From positions 305,501 through 369,500 of the forward strand of contig JBAJFE010000002.1 in the NCBI GenBank assembly GCA_037903355.1: a DNA stretch of 64,000 nucleotides. Reading direction: 5' to 3'. This stretch comes from Trichuris trichiura (taxonomy: Eukaryota; Nematoda; Enoplea; Trichinellida; Trichuridae). Made by a program: the position numbers and the translations under genes. Positions 21,801 through 32,842 of the stretch are shown in pieces; position 1 is the stretch's first letter; every line of letters begins with the position of its first letter. The notes beneath the pieces were generated by a model. The model was not told the origin of the DNA. It did no database searches and was given only the letters and a program-made list of their open reading frames with translations.

Positions 21801-23529
21801 GAAATGTCGACCTGTACGATTTTGAAATTCACGCTGAAATCGCTGTAAGCGACGCTTTGGACCGGTGTCCATATGAGAAGCTGTGTCGGTCATCGCAGGC
21901 TGAATTTTTCGGTGCTGCAAAAGAGGTTTAGTCATGAGGTGACCGTCTTTCATGAAGCTTATGGCCGATGTGTCAACTACCTGTTCAATGTCTCTCTGCC
22001 TGACAAACGGCAAAGCCTTTCTGACGAAACATTCAGTAGTTAGAGAAGTGGTGGCGGAGCGTCAGGCTGCCTGCCATCAACGCAGCGATAGAAAATGTCC
22101 GGCAGGGCTGGTCTAGTGCCTATGTTTGCGACGCGTTGGTGCTTTCTCGCTGTTGTAATGCTATCGTCGATTGCGTGAAAACTTTCATTGGGCGGTTGGT
22201 AGAGATTGCCATTGCAGCTGCAGGCGATCCGCCGTAATTGTTTTATCGGTTTTGGGTGATTTACTTTTTACGGTAACACTGGTAGGAGTTCACCGCGCAA
22301 GATGGGTCTATGAACGAGACGATTCACTGCTGTACCGCTTGGCCTTTTGGAATTCCTTTCGCTTGAGCAATGGTGAAAATTCGGTCAAGAGATGAATGAT
22401 CTAGGTTGACAGTGAAAGGCCAACAAGCGTTGGATACGAAAGATAGCGAGGCACTAGTTTCGCTGAAGTTTTGGACAAAGTTTCTTCAAGTACTTTGCCT
22501 TCCCTATAGCTTATCGATGGTTCCTTCTCGCAAATACTACCGGGGTGTAATAGCTTCTTGAGACGCGAACTCACTGTCGGCAATGTCTCGCCACTTTTTT
22601 CAACCTATTTGAAGCCATCTAGTCATGTAGTCTTCAACTTGCACTATGCGAGCGGTGTTGTTTGTCTTCCTTGTTGCGATGAAATCATGGCGGAAAGCAG
22701 GACCTAGCGAAAACAGGACATCAAAAAACAAGTATTGCTCTATCGTTGCGGTCATTTCTCACAACTTTTGTCGTTTCAGTCACCTATGAAACTCTGGTGC
22801 TCTGACAGACATTGACCCGAATTTTACAGCAGAAACGCGAACGTTCTTATGCGTAGGCGTATGTAAAAAATAACCAAGCTCATTCAGACGGATAACAACT
22901 TGGCGCACAAGTTACCATTCAAGAATACCTTTTTTACTCCATTGGCTAACTAACGAAAAACTTTACCATCTCTAACGGGCGCAACTTCGAAGAAACTAGG
23001 GCGTTTGAAAATTAGTCTTAAAAGTCTTAGTTGTTTAGGTCTGCTGGACTTTTTTTGACAGACTAATAAACGAAGTAAATTGAAACCTGACTAACCACGT
23101 ATTAATATAACTGCGTTAAATGGCGAATGAAGTAAGTCGCCATGAATCATTTTGAAATTGTTCTACGCTGCTGTTACGAATGACTGCAATTCGCGACAGA
23201 TTTCCTTGCCGTCGTAGTTGGTGCAAGGTGACCGAATTTGATCTGTGCGATAACGCTCTTAAGCTACAGCGTCGCATATCGCTCGACTGGTAGCACTTTT
23301 CATTTGTTACAAAGCTAAACTGCATTAGGCATAATGCGCCTTGTTTTATTCCGGGAATGACAAATGAACGTTTTACTTGAATTCATAAATTGCACATCTA
23401 CCCGGTACGGCAGGTAAAATGAAATTCTGTGCTCCTTTTCAGGAGGAATTTTCGGCGAATTTTAGATGCGAATTTGCTTTGTCATTTATGTTAACATTTG
23501 GCCCATGAAGGTCTGAAATGAGGTTTACA
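18842..23529. other. 4.7 kb with no confidently recognised gene
   Basis: Only short frames. A minus-strand frame at 22013-21730 ends KKEE at a GAAGAG/GTAAAC donor in phase 0, the phase required to splice to the first placed exon of the RBMS-like gene (14454). It could be a distal upstream exon of that gene, but nothing in its sequence proves it. A minus-strand frame at 20984-20730 is protein-like without a recognisable family. Confidence 0.3.
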
Positions 23530-23537
23530 TTTTAGGG

Positions 23538-24006
23538 CAGGGGTAGAGAATTTTTTTTGCTGCCGCGGGCCGTACAGAACACTCAACCGGAGAAGGTAGC
23601 CTTCTTTGTTTGCACGTATGTTCGTTTAAGTCATTTCTCGAGCAAAGCGATAAGGCGAGACAAGAATAATACTTCCCGTCGGTAGGCGGCCAATGGTCCA
23701 CGCGACCGATGCCCTCACTAGTGCCGCCTACCGCTTGCTTCCGAGGACTAACGAGAACGGTTTGTCGACAGAGAGCCGACAGCAAAGCAGTCTTCCTAGC
23801 CGGCCTGATGTTTCCCGCAGGTTAGACAAGATTTACGTTATTACTGGGATTCACATACAATAAGTTTATCGTATTTTCAAAGAATAAGCTCCTATAGTCA
23901 CATTTCACTGAATTTCGCATGCATGTTCGGTTGCCTCAGCGAGTGAAAGGGAATGCTTCACGGGCCAGATGGAATGGTTTCGCGGGCCGAACGTTCCCCA
24001 CCCCTG
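23538..24006. mobile_element. hAT MITE family 2, copy 2 (469 bp), perfect TSD
   Basis: Begins CAGGGGTAGAGAA and ends TTCCCCACCCCTG. Both flanks are ttttaggg (23530-23537 and 24007-24014). It is in the opposite orientation to the 18.3-kb copy and the same as the 33.5-kb copy. Confidence 0.9.
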
Positions 24007-24910
24007 TTTTAGGGGAATGACTTACTCTTTGAGCCACTGCCATAGCTTTCGAAACTACAATCATTCTGTCTTTAGCGAAAAAATAATAAGGGTGTCGCAC
24101 TGTAAATTCAGAGAGCGTAATGAGTTACTGAATTAGCACTTGCGCTGCCTAAATCGTTTCCCAGGTTCTCTACTTTCGAACTTTGGAGTTCAGCAGCGAT
24201 ATTTCGCATGTGTAAATTCAGCATCAGATTAGGCTATCCGTAGATATCCTTGAGTGAAAACAGTGGAATGATACGTAATGGAAAGCAAAACAGGTTATGA
24301 AAATTAAATTTTTCGGCTGCTGAAAAATGCTAGCTGCTGGTGACGACATGCAATACACACAAGATACTTTCTGCGTTTGAAGTTCGCCTATTCGCGTCGA
24401 TTAATAGATAGGTGAGTTAAACGGAAAGGAGGTCGAAGTCAGTTTTAGGAAACTGTAAAGATTCTACATTTGTCCGTAGTTTGCTGCTTGAAATTTTTAG
24501 GTTCCTTATTCTAGGCATTTCTGCGTGTAAACATTGTCATTGCATCTGATCATGCATCCGTCATTCATTTGCAACGGCCGTAGTGGAGAAATGAATTTTT
24601 TCACTCGAAAAATTGAGGCAAATGCATACAAATGTCTCTGTCGTTCTTGTATTTTGTGCTGGCAGTATTTACACTTTAGAATTAGGCTAAAAGCAGCTGG
24701 CCATAATCGTTCTTTGCGTAATACTTGTTGCAAGGTAGCTGAAGTTAATGTCATTTTTTGACGAAACAAGGCGCTGTCAAAACATAAGATGCGACAGCGT
24801 TCTCTATATACAGTTGCTATTACTTTTTGTAAATGTAACTTCTTGGTACGGGACCGTATAGTTTCATGTCGAGTTTCTTTTACGGAAAGTTTGTCCCGTT
24901 GATAATATTT

Positions 24911-24956
24911 TTATTATTCCGTAGCTTTCGGGTCAAACGAGACCCGTCTTCAGCGG
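24911..24956 (-). ncRNA. Hammerhead-ribozyme-like motif, left arm
   Basis: Minus strand: CTGAAGA (24953-24947), CGGGTC stem, loop TCGTTT, GACCC and GAAAGC. CUGANGA and GAAA are intact and stem II is 5 perfect pairs. Stem III (GCUACGGA) is very short. Confidence 0.65.
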
Positions 24957-25006
24957 TGTTAATATAAAGCAATGACGTAAGGTTACGTCATTGCTTTATA
25001 TTAACA

Positions 25007-25050
25007 CTGCTGAAGACGGGTCTCGTTTGACCCGAAAGCTACGGAATAAT
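25007..25050 (+). ncRNA. Hammerhead-ribozyme-like motif, right arm
   Basis: Plus strand: CTGAAGA at 25010-25016, CGGGTC/GACCC stem II and GAAA at 25034-25037. This is an exact mirror of the left-arm motif. Confidence 0.65.
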
Positions 25051-25114
25051 AAAAATATTATCAACGGGACAAAATTTCCGTAAAAGAAACTCAACATGAA
25101 GTTGCTATTACTTT

Positions 25115-26929
25115 ACACAAATTATAGCAGGCATTCTGGAGCATATGGCAGCTACATCAGGATAATTTTGCCAGTTTTAATTCAAAGAAGTCCAAAAGGC
25201 CTTCTTAAATATTTTCGCTGTGAGTAAGTGCATTGGCAGCAACAGATGGTAGTCAGATGGAGTACTGCCCCGTGAGTAGAGTAGGCTCGGGGTAACAACA
25301 CTTCCTGTCTGTGTTTTGCTCCGAGCTCAGAAGATTTTTTTGCCACCGCTTCGACATAAAGCATAGCTGCTGTCTGTCCGTCTGCTTGGCACATGTTTCG
25401 CCCAGCTCTTTCAACCCACATGAGCTAATTTTGTAAGCTGCATGCACCAGAGGTTCCTGAACAGCATCTGACCCATTTCCAGAAACTCTCAGCACAACAT
25501 GCTTATTGGGTCCTGCGATAAATGGGGGAGCACAGTTTTGCCACCCAAGTTGACCTTTGCTGCGGACCTAATCCCATGTCATGGTTTTGCCAAATGTCTC
25601 ATTCTTTTTGAGCTGTCTCAAAGCACCTGCTTTTCGCCAGTTTCCTTCTTCGTACAAAGAACAAATTTTAGTGTTGACGTCATCGGTGATAACGTATTGG
25701 AGTAGTTGGAGGTGCATCCATTTCCTGCACGAATCGTCCTCATCTCGCTTTTCACACGGTTTGCGCGCATTAAATTCGTCTGCGAGTCCGTGCTTTGTCG
25801 CAGCCTGATTTCTTCAAGCTGACCTTAAAGATTTCCATCTTCCGTTTTCTTTAACTGGCTCTCAGGCATTGGTCAATAGTTTGTGCCAAAATCGGCATTT
25901 GGGAAGTGGTTGTATAACATCCAACATGTACTGACGCAAGACACCCAACAGTATGCGTCACGTTCGGTCATTTTCGTATTAGTTGAGTTTGTGGTTTTGG
26001 AACTTGTGCAGTTGCAATTCAAAACGCAGGAAAACCAGCGGCTGGGTAAGGGAAAACGAAAATCAGTTGTAAAATCTGAATCTACTGAACGTCTACTGTA
26101 CCTAAAGATAAAGTGTATACCTGTGTGATTTACACGCTTGACTTTTCGACGGAACGCTTGAGCAATTTGCTTAAAATTGGTGGGAAAATTTGTTTCGACA
26201 TACCCAGTATGTGGAGACTGTTAGCAGAGAACGCGTTCCAGTCATTGAATAAGTATATTCATTCGTGCAGTATATTTAGGATAGACAATAATATTTAAGT
26301 TTGATTAGGAAAGGTGACTGTCGTCTGATTCCTGTGCAACCAGTTTTCATTTCGCAAAAAAGTACGCACTATCTAAGGTAGAAAGTGGTGAAACAGTCCA
26401 CCAATTCTGTAACCATTCTTGTTATGCTGTGTATGCTTTAACCGGCTGGTTTGTGTACCTTGTTTTAGTATTAATATTATTAATAGTCTGGAAACAGCTG
26501 CAATCTTACGAGTCCATAACTTGCATTGCTGCATATTTCTTATCCGTGAGTGTTATTGGGCGTTGTTGCTTCTTTGACGAACTGACCCCTCGTCTTATCC
26601 TATTTCCATCGTTAGTTAGCCGCGGATATTTTAGAGCGGCGTTTTCAGGGGATTTTACTTCAAGAGTACAAAAGCAGCTTCAGTGCAGCTGTTACTCAAC
26701 ACGAGATTACTGAAATGTGAGTCCAAGAAGATTACTGGCTAATGAACGCACTGTTCAGTACTGATTCAACAGGCTGCGGCGGAGTCTCAGGGGCAAAGAC
26801 AAACGTGGTGACTACTGAGAAAGCAATTGCTAGAGATTTCGTTGCACCTTAAGTTCGTGACGGAGATTTTGTTGCAGCTTAAGCTTCAAGTTTATTTGTC
26901 GGTTTCATTCGCGAGTCTGGGCAGAAAAA
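25115..26929. other. 1.8 kb with no recognised gene
   Basis: Only short frames. A plus-strand frame at 26429-26713 has one strongly hydrophobic stretch (VYLVLVLILLIVW) but no recognisable family. Nothing else to report. Confidence 0.35.
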
Positions 26930-27192
26930 GACAATTAGCGCTTATCGTCCGGTAGACGAATTCGACCAATCAGCATTTGCGAATTTGGCCAATCAGAATG
27001 GGGGAAGGGGCGTCGGCGAGCTCTGGGGCTCGAAAAGGGGGCACTGGCAAGGCAGTCGATGGGCATAGGCATAGGCGACTAACAGCAGGACTGCCCACAG
27101 CCGGAGGCATCATAGGCATCACGGTGAGATGTGTTATTCAACGGAATTAATCGCCAGTCAAGCGAAAATTGGCACCCTTCCGTTAATTCATG

Positions 27193-27262
27193 GCTGACCT
27201 TCGGTTCACGGGTTTGGCGTGTTTTGTCTATCTGTGAGTAAACTTCAAAATGCCCTACCAGC
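27193..27262. repeat. Scrap of the 41.4-kb inverted-repeat element
   Basis: About 70 bases beginning GCTGACCTTCGGTTCACGGG and ending AAAATGCCCTACCAGC match the left end of the inverted-repeat element at 41381-41709. No ribozyme core remains here. Confidence 0.6.
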
Positions 27263-27687
27263 TTAAACTTTGGCCTGGGCTCCTCATTGCCTTGCAGCTC
27301 TAGCAACTCTTCCTGCAATGTAGTTCTGCATTGCCAACCCTGGAGAAAGGGTCTGTAATCCAACCTGCGACGTATAATGAAAGGATATTTACAAATCGTT
27401 CGATGAAGTCATGATGCAGCAACTCCAGATGATGCCAATACACATCGACGTTTTATTCATTGATTCGCTCCTTGCTCCTTACTTCGCAAAGATTTGGAAA
27501 GTTGTAAAACTCTCCCGGGCGACACTGTTCTTAAAATGTAGGAGCATGGAAAAGAACGCGCTAATTATGCTTTTCGTATTTATGAAGTTCGAGTCCTCAT
27601 CTTGTAACTGTAAATTCATTACATTGAACTTCATATTTAGATCGGCCGTATAGGCATTATTACCTTCAATTTTCCTCAAAGTCGCAG

Positions 27688-28498
27688 TGCCAGTGTGGTT
27701 TGCCGGACCATTAAGACTCGCGTACAACAACGATTTATTACGGAGTAAAAGCGACAGATCGAACGCACAGCTGATATTGATAGCCTGAACTGCCTGAGCT
27801 CAGAAGCGACGCATATATTTAGCCTTCCACAACCTCTGCCTTGCGCGTTCTCACGCACAGTAGCTCTTTAGCCTTCGTCTAATCCGCTTACTGGGAGGAA
27901 GCGGCGAGACAGGCGCTAATTCTGACGCTAGTTGCCTTTGTGTTAGGCCGTCGATGTCAGGTTCTCACGCTGATCCAGGGGTCGTGCCCTCTTGTCGCTG
28001 TCGGGTTGGAGACCTCATGTCGCTCTTTGGGCTGCTCTCCCACGGACGGATTTCTGCGCGCGCTCACTGGGTTGCCGGTGCGGCTATCTCTGCCACAGCC
28101 AGAGATAGCAGCACCAGCGTCTCAGTGTACGCTGGGCGAAATCCATCCGTGAGAGCGCGGGCCGAAGGGCGACGTGGGGTCTCGGACTCGACAGCAACGA
28201 GAGAGCATGACCACAGGATCAGCGTGAGAACCCCACATCGACGGCCTAGCACAAAGGCAACCAGGATCGGGATTAGCGCCAGTCTCGTGGCCTGCTTCCC
28301 AGTCAGCAGATTAGATGATGGCTGAAGAGCCTCAAGTCCGTGGGAGCACACATGGCAGAGATCGTAGAAGGCTAAATATACACGTCAAGTCAGTCCGGAC
28401 AATTCAGGCTATCGCCATCAGTTGTGCGTTTGATTTATCACTTTTACTCCGCAATAAACCGTTGTTATACGTGAGTCCTCATGGCCCGCCAGACCATG
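27688..28498. mobile_element. 811-bp palindrome inserted in a hAT transposase relic
   Basis: Left and right halves are diverged reverse complements about a centre near 28100. Both strands can be read as related peptides (for example VLTLIQGSCPLVAVG against VLTLILWSCSLVAVE). The outer part of each arm contains a CAATAAACCGTTGTTATACG-like block, suggesting an LTR end, so it may be two LTRs joined head to head. The short repeat gtcga-like gtcgca on both sides (27682-27687 and 28499-28504) fits a 6-bp target duplication. Family unknown. Confidence 0.65.
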
Positions 28499-29759
28499 GT
28501 CGCACAAAGAGAAGTGTCCTTTTCAAAAAACTTCAAAACTGAAGCATACAGACTGCAAAACCACGACAAATAGGCTCCTTTCGATAACCATCCTACTTCA
28601 ATATAAAGCAACAAACCGTGAAAATCTTACCTATTCTCCTCGCACAACTGACGAAATAATATGTCGCCCAAAGGCTTGCTCTTTATACTGTTCACCGCCG
28701 TATTGACGAGCTGAAGGGAACAATAGAAGGGCTCACTTAGGCACTTCGTTACCAAGTGCTGACGGTGAATTACGCACCGAAGGGCTACTACGTTTGAGAT
28801 GACCATCTTCAAGTACGAAATGAAACTTCGTTGGTAACTGACCATCGCGGGCGCACCGTCAGTTGCGACAGAGATTACGTCCGAGAGGGAAATCTCATTT
28901 TCTTTGAAGTAACCTTAAACGACCTGAAAAATAGATTTTTCTTTGTTGTCTGTGGCCAATTTTCTTGCGAATAAAAATTCTTGAGCTAAGTTCTCTTCTT
29001 TTATAAATCTCACCTACGCAAGCAGTAGTGCTTCCCTTCCTGGCAGAGATGATTCATCCAACTGTAAGGAGAGCTTTGTACTTTTCAAAAAATTGCACAC
29101 TGTTTCTTCCACATCTTTTCCAATTTCGTTAATACGCCTTTGAATTGTGTAGTTACCCCATGATGCTCTCAATTGTCTCAGCCGTTGTTGCGTACAAAAC
29201 AGTGTGTAACACCTCTTGAAGAAGAAATTCTTCATCAATGGTATGCGCTTTGCCAGACCTAGCGAGCATCAACGAAATTTTAAACGAAGCATACAGACCA
29301 TCAATTACTAATGTTGTTCGTGAAGGAAACATATTCGACAGAGTGGGTGTTTCCAAACTTTTCGCAAAGCGATTTGGAGTACAGGTCGAGCTCGCTTTGT
29401 ACGATAAATAGGGACCAGGAAGATGTCGTATTGAGCGAAATCGTCCTATTTAAGGTTACCACGGCATAGGAAACATAGTAACTGGGACGGGCTTTTCGCC
29501 AGGGATGAGCTAAGTTGTTATGAAGCAGGGGATTAACTCAATGGTTAACCAAAGAAACAGTCTACGTGCTGCAACACTAAAGATACATGCAGACGACGAT
29601 GCAAAATTGCGGTTCTTAAAGTTCTATATTCTTCCTTTGCTGGAGCCCTCAACCGAATGCACTGCCTATTCACTTGGTTGTCCATAAATGTGATTACAAT
29701 AGTCGACAACGTCAAGTTTAATCAAGCCACGGAAAAGCAACAAAACTGCTTTCGTGCAT

Positions 29760-30480
29760 AAGGCATTAGGCTGCAAATTTTAAATCCTTGGCTTGGTAGA
29801 ATTTAAGCAAAGTAGGCTGTTGTGATTTGAGCTTTGTCTCTTCTTCATAGGCATTCTTGTGAGCAACGAAGGCATAATCTATCGCTGGCCTAGCTTGCGT
29901 GCTACGGTGGATATTCGAGTCAACAACCATCACTTTTTGCTCCAAGGCCTCAGCCACTCAAAGCGTTTCTTCAAGATCCCGGAGGCAGTGTACCAGATTC
30001 CTCATTATCGAGCGAGCCTTAATCTTCATCCTTTTCTTCCTCCGATGCAATTTCTTGTTTTAAGTTGAGCAGGTCAACTTCCTCGTGAGAAGCGAGCATG
30101 TCTTCGATGTTTGCCGCATCTAGGTCACTGAATTACAGCATCTTTGCACCCAGTTTTGCGATTTCTTCGGCTGCAGCCCGAAAAAGCACGGAGGAAAGCG
30201 GCTGTTTGCCCGGGCGACGCCGCGATATAGAACTCCAGGTGGAGCGCGTGCTGCTTCTAAACACTTCCTGCCATGCGCGATGAACGATCTCGATTGCGTT
30301 CTTTATATTGTACTTTCTGCAGAATTCGAGCAAGGAAACAGCACCTTCGCCTGTCATTCTTGCAAGAGCTCGTGCGGATCCTGACGCATAAGCTTGTACA
30401 AAGCGAAAATCCCACGGTACAAAGTGAGGCCAGGCGTTAATTTTGTTTCGCGTACTGAGCAAATTCGTTCAAAGTGAGGT
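29760..30480 (-). pseudogene. Tigger-type transposase C-terminal relic
   Basis: Minus-strand frames match the C-terminal region of Tigger transposases. From the 5' side: LLEFCRKYNIKNAIEIVHRA followed by WQEVFRSSTRSTW (30360-30200), then, in a later segment, SNIHRSTQARPAIDYAF and KSQQPTLLKFYQAKDL (29925-29770). These correspond to the helical region after the DDE core and to the usual end (QxTLDxFF-like). The catalytic region is not recognisable, and several frameshifts separate the parts. Confidence 0.55.
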
Positions 30481-31129
30481 CGTTCAAAGAGAGGCAACCA
30501 GCAGTTAAAGTCTGCCTGTTTATTCTGGTTGTTTTTTTGCAAGATGCGCTTTCGGTTTCGAAGGCTTCATGGACTCATTGGAGAATACTCTGTTGCAAAA
30601 CAGGCACATGGGTAGTTGCTTATTACTCGGCGCGCGGTGAAACCGTACTAGAGGCAGTCTGTGCTATACTGTATACATTTCCTTTTTGACTTTCCCATTA
30701 GGAAGCTTTGTCAAACAAATTCCCTTTAAACAGCGAGCAACCAGAGAAAATTGATAAACCTGGCTGCCTGCAGCTTCCTTTTCAGAAGCTCAAACAGCTG
30801 GAGACAGGACTGCAATTGCTAAGTTGATTATAGTTGAAAGAATTGCATGCTGTACAACGATGGGAACTTACATGGAAACGAAACTCCTGGGATCCAAAAA
30901 AGGCAGGATGAAAACGGAGGCTACTAACACTGCGAGCTTCCCAGGACCGAACGAAAGGTAGATCTAGTAGCAACAAGAGCTGTTTTATCGCTTCAGATCA
31001 AGCAGGAATTTGTGTTGGCAAACGAAGCTGACCAATGACCATTACCTAACTTGTTTTCTCCGGCGCGGAGGCGTTTTGAAGAACGACATCTACTTCTGCG
31101 CAAGTACAGCTTTTTTCTACAGAACAGAA
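30481..31129. other. 650 bp with no recognised gene
   Basis: Only short frames and no recognisable domain or repeat. Confidence 0.35.
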
Positions 31130-31300
31130 AATATAACTTTTTGGTACGGGATCAAAAGTTTGCATGTTTGGATTGTTTGTATGGAGCTTGTCTCGTTGAA
31201 AAATACAAAAAATTTTAATGGTTGAAAAAGCAATGTCAATATGCATTACTTTTTGGTACCTCTGAGGCCGGGTCAAGCGCGGCCTGAAAGCTGCGATTTA
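31130..31300 (+). repeat. Degenerate PLE pseudo-LTR with decayed hammerhead core
   Basis: Contains TTGGTACGGGAT and GTCTCGTTGAAAAAT, matching PLE pseudo-LTRs. At 31266-31290 lies CTGAGGC, a CGGGTC/GGCCT-like stem, then GAAAGC. The required A9 of the core (CUGANGA) is C here, so this ribozyme should be inactive. Confidence 0.5.
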
Positions 31301-31605
31301 CCACTAAAATGTTCTGTCGTTTTCAACGAGACAATCTCTGTACAAACAAGCTGTACCATGCTAACAGCCGTTTCAGCGTCTCTCATTGTTCATTGTGTTG
31401 TGTATCAAAACATATTATGGTCTTTTCCACTGTTCCACTGTTTTCACCATTAGGTCGTAACTCGTTGACCCAAAACAGTATATGTCACATACTCAGAGGT
31501 TAACTAACAAGGTCGACCGCATCCTACAAAAGGACGACGCGTAGACAAGGCGGGGCCTTCTGGGATTTCAGCGTAAGCTACGCCCAAAAACCGTGTGACT
31601 TTTGA

Positions 31606-31806
31606 AAACGTGGTTTCTTGGTACGGGACAATATGTTTTCATAATGAAGAAATTTATTACGCATATGTCCCGTTTGTTTTGTATATAAAAAGACTCCGGA
31701 GCTTTCGGGTCATTCGAGACCCGTCATCAGCCAAATGACCCGAAAGCTCCGGAGTCTTTTTATATACAAAACAAACGGGACATATCCGTAATAAATTTCT
31801 TCATTA
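31606..31806. mobile_element. Palindromic hammerhead retroelement, 201 bp, 12-bp TSD
   Basis: Flanks are the identical 12-mer tgtgacttttga (31594-31605 and 31807-31818). Two long arms are reverse complements from the CATAATGAAG end to the GACCCGAAAGCTCCGGAG block. Only the left arm keeps a whole hammerhead; the right arm starts within stem II, as if the centre had been lost. PLE pseudo-LTR motifs (TTGGTACGGGAC, GTCCCGTTTG) are present. Confidence 0.8.
31686..31733 (-). ncRNA. Hammerhead ribozyme, canonical CUGAUGA core
   Basis: Minus strand: CTGATGA (31730-31724), CGGGTC, loop TCGAAT, GACCC, GAAA (31706-31703), GCTCCGGAG and then TC, giving a GUC cleavage triplet. All invariant core bases are present and stem II has 5 perfect pairs. 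This is the best match to the hammerhead consensus in the window. Confidence 0.75.
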
Positions 31807-31819
31807 TGTGACTTTTGAC

Positions 31820-32842
31820 GAAATAAAGCTTACGCTCAGCGGACATAACACATTGTACCTGCAGTATCCTGACTGTAATCGTTCTTTATTGACGAGCTAG
31901 CGCACTCCTATTACGTTAGTGCTCCGTCTTTTTAATAACTGTCATCAGTTGCTAGTCGCCCTTTAAGTTGAGTAAAACCAGCGTTTGGTTTCGTCACACT
32001 ATCCAAACATACGGAACATAAAATTCTGCCGTGATTGCTCAGCGCTAAATTACAGAGAACAGAGCCTATTTGTGCTCTGCGACAAGCTTTCGTTGGGGGC
32101 AGCGTCAGTGAGTCAGAGCAGACGAAGGGTGCATTCGGCAAAGAAGCGGGAAAAGAACACCACACTTGACCTGTGCTAGCAATAAGACATTGCTGCTATT
32201 TGGGTTTCTGGCGCCTGCTTAGGCGCCAGTAATGTCAGATATGCACTTTACGCAGCAAAACTATTCGGTGTCCATTAGCTCTCACAGGGGGCGGTGTAGC
32301 TCCCAGGCGTACTAATGTCACCCAGGCTTACCAACGCCCCTTCATCAAGTTCCCGTTTCCGCTCCAGCACCTCTAGGACTTTGCAGCGTCCCCTGGGAAA
32401 CACTGGTCCACATTAAAGTACTGATGTACAGTACTGGTTTCATGTGCATGCCTCTTGAACCAGCTTTTATGACTAATTACGATTACAGAAGAAACCCTGT
32501 TCCAAAACGGCACCGGAGCTTCCAGTAACCTCTGCAAGTCCTCATCAATTTTCCCATCTGTTTGGGCGCTTTCCTGCAATGGAGGAAAAGACGCAATAGG
32601 TTGTAGCCGTATCATGGCTTAACTATCTACTGCGCTGCTACAAAACCGAAGTGTTTGAAATAGAAGAAAAAATAAACATGCGATGTTTAGGTTAGTCTGT
32701 TTGCTGCTGTCAAGAAGTTTTTATTTTGCAGTAAAAGTCTTTGTTGGACGCATTGCTCCCAGTAATGCAGTCCGAATAGTCAATGACTAGGCGTTAAACG
32801 ACTCTTGCTTATACAGTGGCTATAGTTCTTTGCGCAGCAGAG
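31820..32842. other. 1 kb with no gene; perfect 9-bp hairpin at 32208-32229
   Basis: CTGGCGCCT and AGGCGCCAG are perfect complements around a GCTT loop. It is GC-rich in an AT-rich setting. No gene is recognised in the rest. Confidence 0.5.

Larger units (their letters stand above)
24827..25099. mobile_element. Palindromic hammerhead retroelement, 273 bp, 15-bp TSD
   Basis: Nearly the whole element is one palindrome centred near 24982 (gacgtaaggttacgtc), with arms of about 120 bases. Each arm contains a hammerhead-like core pointing away from the other. Flanks are the identical 15-mer agttgctattacttt at 24812-24826 and 25100-25114. The sequence matches PLE pseudo-LTRs (CTTCTTGGTACGGGACC, TTTTACGGAA, GTCCCGTTGA), but there is no coding part. 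It appears to be a complete non-autonomous unit inserted by target-primed retrotransposition. Confidence 0.8.
26930..29400 (-). pseudogene. Dead hAT transposase (ZBED/SCAND3-like), in fragments
   Basis: Minus-strand fragments collinear with the better-preserved transposase at 48.2-50.0 kb. In order: HTIDEEFLLQEVLHTVLYAT (29260-29200), IQRRINEIGKDVEETVCNF and LSLQLDESSLPGREALLLA (29140-29014), CVIHRQHLVTKCLSEP (28790-28700), FRQLCEEN (28650-28627), FEKDTSLCA (near 28520), YTADLNMKFNVMNLQLQ (27640-27580) and LQEELLELQGNEEPRPKF (27320-27265). The frame is broken many times. An 811-bp palindrome interrupts it after the LCA codons. The low-coordinate edge (26930-27060) resembles hAT subterminal sequence with a paired CCAATCAG motif. 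A 70-bp scrap of another repeat lies at 27193-27262. Confidence 0.75.

Noticed and set aside
27954..28351. Overlapping open frames of about 95-123 codons on both strands
   Set aside because: They are the two arms of the 811-bp palindrome read on opposite strands, so their similarity is structural and not evidence for a gene.
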